Part shown: positions 60,865 to 64,000 of the stretch, one piece after another | Layout of the letters: each line of letters opens with the position of its first letter | Position numbering within the stretch: the stretch's first letter is position 1 | From: Paenibacillus sp. XY044 | GTDB lineage: Bacteria; Bacillota; Bacilli; Paenibacillales; Paenibacillaceae | NCBI RefSeq assembly: GCF_002257645.1 | Contig: NZ_NQMO01000001.1 | Span: forward strand, 1,350,065 to 1,414,064 | Direction: 5' to 3' | Length of the DNA: 64,000 bases | The notes under the pieces: model-generated | The model's database searches: none | Told to the model about the DNA's origin: nothing | Seen by the model: the letters and a program-made list of their open reading frames with translations, nothing else | Translations under genes and position numbers: made by a program

Positions 60865-62373
60865 TTACTTGCCTTGTATGCTCAGTTCGGCAAGATTGGG
60901 ATTCCAATCTACTTGACATCCCAGCTGCTTGAACAGGGAAGCAGGCACCATGACGGCGCCATTTATCATACTTACCGGGCCGGACAATGCAATGGACCGC
61001 CCCTGAATGGCGGCTTCGGCCGAGCCGGATCGGAAGGTTACCGTAGTTTGGCCGTACTGAAGCCTGTAAGTAGTCCCCGCCTGATCTGAAGAGGCCTCGA
61101 GTGAACCTCCGAGCTCCTTCGCTACGCTTTTGACAGGTACGATGATCGAGTTATTCTTGTTGACTGCCGGGAAGGAGGCAGGGAGCAAGCTGCCGTTGAT
61201 ACGAATTGTGATCGGCCGCTGAATGGGAACCGGAGCGTATTCCATGCCGTCACCCGTATTTCGCGGGACGCCAACCTCGTTCCAATTGTTCGCACCCCAG
61301 CCGTATACCTGGCCTTTGGCATCAACGGCCAAACGATGGGTATCCCCGGCCGCTGCCGATGCAATCCTCTGCAGTCCTTTGACTTTAATGGCTGATCCGC
61401 CCGGTTTGCCGTCGTACATCCACACTTCTCCTTGCCGGGTCACCAGCAATGCATAACCGGGGGAAGCATAAACATTACGGACCTGAAGGGACGGCTGAAT
61501 GCTGACTAGCTTTACATAAAGCTTTGCTGTGCCCGAAGAAGCTTGGATAGACCATTTCCATACCTTGCCGGAGCTGTCTACTCCATAAGCATCATAGGCA
61601 TGCTGCGTGGAAATTTGCTTCAATGCCGGCAAACCCTGTATTCGGACCGGTACGGAGAGGTGGAGCTGATTCTCTGAGGTGTTCACCGTAAACCTCCAGA
61701 CAGATCCGGCGGAATCCAGCGCATAGATAAAATCGGATGCCGACTGCAGTTGGACGATATTTTTCAAGCCATTAACTGAAATCGGCGGGCCCGAATCGCC
61801 TCTCTTCTGATCTCTCATCCACGCTTTAACGGACCCATCGCTTCCGAGACCAAAGCTGTACTTTTGCAGTGTCGTTACTTGCGAGATTCCGGATAAACCC
61901 GGGAGCGCTCGCGGAACCTGGGTTTCCCGGACGTAGCCCGGCCGTGATCCCCATTCCCATACCGTTCCGTCGCGTGCTACGCCCAGTTGGTAACCATACC
62001 CGTCGGTAGCTATCGAGTTCAATGGTGGCAGTGTGCTGAGCCGAACAGGTGCCGCCATGCTGGAAACCGCTGTGGTATCGGGAATCCCGAGTTCGCCCAA
62101 TAAGTTTCTTCCCCAGGTCCACACCGAGCCGTCTGCCCTTAATCCGACAGAATAATAATTCCCGGCTGCCACCTGAACGAAAGCCGTTCCCAAAGCGGCG
62201 GTGCTGGAAGCTGAAGCGGCCGGTGACTCTGCAGAGCTGGAAGCCGATAACAGTGTTGCAGAATCCATGCGATCTCCCGGTTGAGTGGATGCTGCCGCAA
62301 GCGTATGGGGTGATACCGCCGCCATAACCACTGCAGATAGCAGCACGCCTTGCATGAAGCGGGAATATTTCAT
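60865..62373 (-). CDS. Secreted RCC1-repeat protein with copper-amine-oxidase-N domain
   Basis: 502 residues. Sec signal (GVLLSAVVMAAVSPHTLAAA). Residues about 65-365 contain RCC1-type beta-propeller repeats (YYSVGLRADGSVWTWGRNLL, YQLGVARDGTVWEWGSR, HRLAVDAKGQVYGWGANNWN). The last 120 residues are two copper-amine-oxidase-N units (IIVPVKSVAKELGGSLEAS, MINGAVMVPASLFKQLGC). It is likely a surface protein that binds other molecules. The ATG at 62373 follows GGAGG; one six bases earlier is too close. Confidence 0.85.
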   Translation of the reverse strand: MKYSRFMQGVLLSAVVMAAVSPHTLAAASTQPGDRMDSATLLSASSSAESPAASASSTAALGTAFVQVAAGNYYSVGLRADGSVWTWGRNLLGELGIPDTTAVSSMAAPVRLSTLPPLNSIATDGYGYQLGVARDGTVWEWGSRPGYVRETQVPRALPGLSGISQVTTLQKYSFGLGSDGSVKAWMRDQKRGDSGPPISVNGLKNIVQLQSASDFIYALDSAGSVWRFTVNTSENQLHLSVPVRIQGLPALKQISTQHAYDAYGVDSSGKVWKWSIQASSGTAKLYVKLVSIQPSLQVRNVYASPGYALLVTRQGEVWMYDGKPGGSAIKVKGLQRIASAAAGDTHRLAVDAKGQVYGWGANNWNEVGVPRNTGDGMEYAPVPIQRPITIRINGSLLPASFPAVNKNNSIIVPVKSVAKELGGSLEASSDQAGTTYRLQYGQTTVTFRSGSAEAAIQGRSIALSGPVSMINGAVMVPASLFKQLGCQVDWNPNLAELSIQGK

Positions 62374-62554
62374 GATCATCCTCCGTGTTCTTTTTTCATG
62401 AATCTACTAATCAAGACGCAAGCAACATGCGGGAAGTTGCGCGACCCAAGCGTAATCTTTATCGGAAAAGATCCTTGTCCGGCCAACCGTTGCCCCGGCC
62501 GATCCCTACGCTTTATAATTCTATTTAATAGATTCTGGTGATCAGGAGGTGGAG

Positions 62555-63238
62555 ATGATCGATCAGCAGGAGTTTGGAAGATACGTGCTTGGTTTGATGG
62601 ATGAAGAAGAGGCTGAGGAAACGACGGGGCCCATTGAGGAAGATATGTATTACGGCTATTTTCAAATCTATATGCCCAGCGGGAATGGGTTGGAAGCAAC
62701 GTTCACGCCGCTCGAGGATGGTGACGTCTACTTGAAGCGTATCCTCCCGATTTATGAAATGCTGGATCCGCAGGATTTTCAAGGGGAAGGGATGCCCGGT
62801 TATTTTAACGGGAAATCTGATCATGTATCCGAAAAGGAGCTTAAGGATCTCGGCAAAAGTCATATCCTTGGCTTGAAGCAGCTAATGGAGGATCATGCCG
62901 AGTTGGAGGAAGCGGTGGAGGCGTCGACATATCTCGGGTCCATCCGTGAAGTCGAGATCGTTTCCGGCAGCGAAATGGAAAAAATCCGGCAGGAGTACGA
63001 TCCCGTTGTGCACGAATCGTTGTTCGAACTGATAAGCGAGCATACCGATGATAATGAACCCGTTCATGTTTTAAGCGAGGCTTATTATTCCATCGCCTGC
63101 GACTATTGGATTTCCTATTATCTTCAATGGCATCGGTACGGGCTTGACGGAGACCCGCTGGCCGCGTATTTCGAGCTTTACCGGCTTGGGTATTCGGCGA
63201 TTTTTGCGAACGGGAAGCTGTATATCGGTAAGCCGTAA
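62555..63238 (+). CDS. Acidic hypothetical protein
   Basis: 227 residues, very acidic at the start (MDEEEAEETTGPIEEDMYYG), no membrane span or signal. Aromatic-rich end (YYSIACDYWISYYLQWHRYG). I do not recognise it. A large size and a SUKH/Imm-like character are possible but unsupported by a motif. AGGAGGTGG precedes the ATG at 62555. It is divergent from the RCC1 gene. Confidence 0.72.
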   Translation: MIDQQEFGRYVLGLMDEEEAEETTGPIEEDMYYGYFQIYMPSGNGLEATFTPLEDGDVYLKRILPIYEMLDPQDFQGEGMPGYFNGKSDHVSEKELKDLGKSHILGLKQLMEDHAELEEAVEASTYLGSIREVEIVSGSEMEKIRQEYDPVVHESLFELISEHTDDNEPVHVLSEAYYSIACDYWISYYLQWHRYGLDGDPLAAYFELYRLGYSAIFANGKLYIGKP

Positions 63239-63268
63239 CTGTATCATCGCTGCTGCATTTCCGAAGCA

Positions 63269-63300
63269 AAAAAGGCGTCCATCCAAGATGGCCGCCTTTT
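63269..63300 (+). terminator. Bidirectional terminator before the antiporter gene
   Basis: AAAAGGCG-CCATC and GATGG-CGCCTTTT pair around CAA, flanked by A and T tracts on both sides, between convergent genes. Confidence 0.88.
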
Positions 63301-63316
63301 GTTCATGCTCGAATGA

Positions 63317-64000
63317 TCAATTGGATATTCTATGTGCCTTGCGTCTCTTGAACAGCAGCGGGTAGAACAGGATGCCGCTGATGATCAATGCAATCCCCAG
63401 CAGGAAGGTTTTTAAATCCGCCGTTCCCGCCACGATAACCCAAAGCGAATACAATGCCGCAAGCACCGCGATGATGCCCTCGGTTACCCGTTCTTTGGAA
63501 GCTGTAAAGGTTTGTCCGGTCCAGATCAGCTTAATATGATAGATAGAAGCGATCAAATAAGGCACCAAATAGGCCAGTGTGGCGATATAGATGATGAAAT
63601 CGAACGCTGCCGAGATCGAGCCGGAGATGGTGGACAGCAGCAAAACCTGACCGACCGCGTTTGAGATCCATAATGACGACTTGGGCATGCCCTTCCCGTT
63701 TTCCTTGGAAAAGGAAGGCAGAAATACGCCCAGCTTGGCGGCCTGAAACGGCACTTCGGCGCTCAGCAGCACCCAGCCTATGGTTGATCCGAGCAGGCTG
63801 ATCAAGCCCAGCGCAGCGAGGAGCTTCCCGCCGATCGGGCCCATCACGGCAGAGATTCCGTCTACCAGCGGATTCTGGGAAGCCATCAGTTGGTCCTGCG
63901 TAAGCAGTCCCATCGTCAGGATGCTGATTCCGACGTAGAGTACGAGGGAGATGAGCAGCCCGGCTATGGTTGCGCGGCGGATGTCCTGCTTGCGGCGGGC
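63317..64000 (-). CDS. APC family amino acid antiporter, C-terminal part (ArcD/AdiC-like)
   Basis: About 228 residues of a larger permease that enters from the right edge. Conserved stretches are ARRKQDIRRATIAGLLISLV, LGLISLLGSTIGWVLLSAEV and ISNAVGQVLLLSTI, typical of basic amino acid/polyamine antiporters (arginine:ornithine exchange). Six to seven membrane segments are visible. The N-terminal half, including substrate site residues, lies outside the window. Confidence 0.88.
   Translation of the reverse strand, partial: ARRKQDIRRATIAGLLISLVLYVGISILTMGLLTQDQLMASQNPLVDGISAVMGPIGGKLLAALGLISLLGSTIGWVLLSAEVPFQAAKLGVFLPSFSKENGKGMPKSSLWISNAVGQVLLLSTISGSISAAFDFIIYIATLAYLVPYLIASIYHIKLIWTGQTFTASKERVTEGIIAVLAALYSLWVIVAGTADLKTFLLGIALIISGILFYPLLFKRRKAHRISN

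Overview
The window looks like a chromosomal segment of a spore-forming Gram-positive bacterium, most likely a Paenibacillus or close relative. The evidence is a GerK-type germinant receptor operon, S-layer homology and copper-amine-oxidase-N-domain surface proteins, many two-component systems, strong AGGAGG ribosome binding sites and moderately high GC. No tRNA, rRNA, insertion sequence, prophage or CRISPR array was seen. The ends cut a 6-phosphogluconate dehydrogenase gene (left) and an amino-acid antiporter gene (right).

Left third (1-12.4 kb): after gnd, a LysR gene diverges from a small monooxygenase gene, followed by an FMN-binding oxidase-like gene. Then comes the most interesting block: a ROK repressor gene divergent from uxaC (uronate isomerase), a LarA-type hydroxyacid racemase/epimerase homologue, an SDR of the fructuronate-reductase type, and a complete nickel-pincer-nucleotide cofactor set, larE-larB-larC1-larC2. 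The order suggests a uronate pathway that uses a nickel-pincer epimerase, for example glucuronate to fructuronate to mannonate to gluconate. larC is split by one in-frame stop codon, and LarC1 carries a large histidine-rich insert.

12.5-25 kb: the gerK-like operon A-C-D-B, a YciI-like gene, an ankyrin lipoprotein, a histidine kinase/response regulator pair next to an SLH protein, an NmrA-type oxidoreductase behind a perfect consensus promoter overlapped by palindromes, and a radical SAM gene. 25-32 kb: dihydroxyacetone kinase, a GNAT gene, and a heme-stress module (hssRS-hrtBA) with matching 11-bp direct repeats in front of both transcription units.

32-41.5 kb: sulfatase with a divergent AraC regulator, oligopeptidase F, an M20 amidohydrolase, a FetAB-like iron exporter, a COG4705 membrane protein and an NlpC/P60 hydrolase. 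41.6-49.2 kb: an envelope-lipid neighbourhood comprising a two-component system, PAP2 phosphatase, phosphoesterase lipoprotein, diacylglycerol-glucosyltransferase-like protein, a TVP38/DedA protein, and a DedA-PAP2 fusion whose PAP2 part has lost both catalytic histidines. A TTCTCAT direct repeat precedes the two-component genes and the PAP2 gene, and the PAP2 leader can fold into a three-way junction.

49.2-64 kb: a large SF2 helicase with two C-terminal membrane segments, a copper-amine-oxidase-N-domain protein, an NAD salvage set (Nudix/NrtR-like regulator, pncB, nadD-like, nadE) with a shared 21-bp operator, a nucleotidyltransferase, an FMN reductase behind a consensus promoter, two unrecognised acidic proteins flanking an RCC1-repeat secreted protein, and the partial antiporter.
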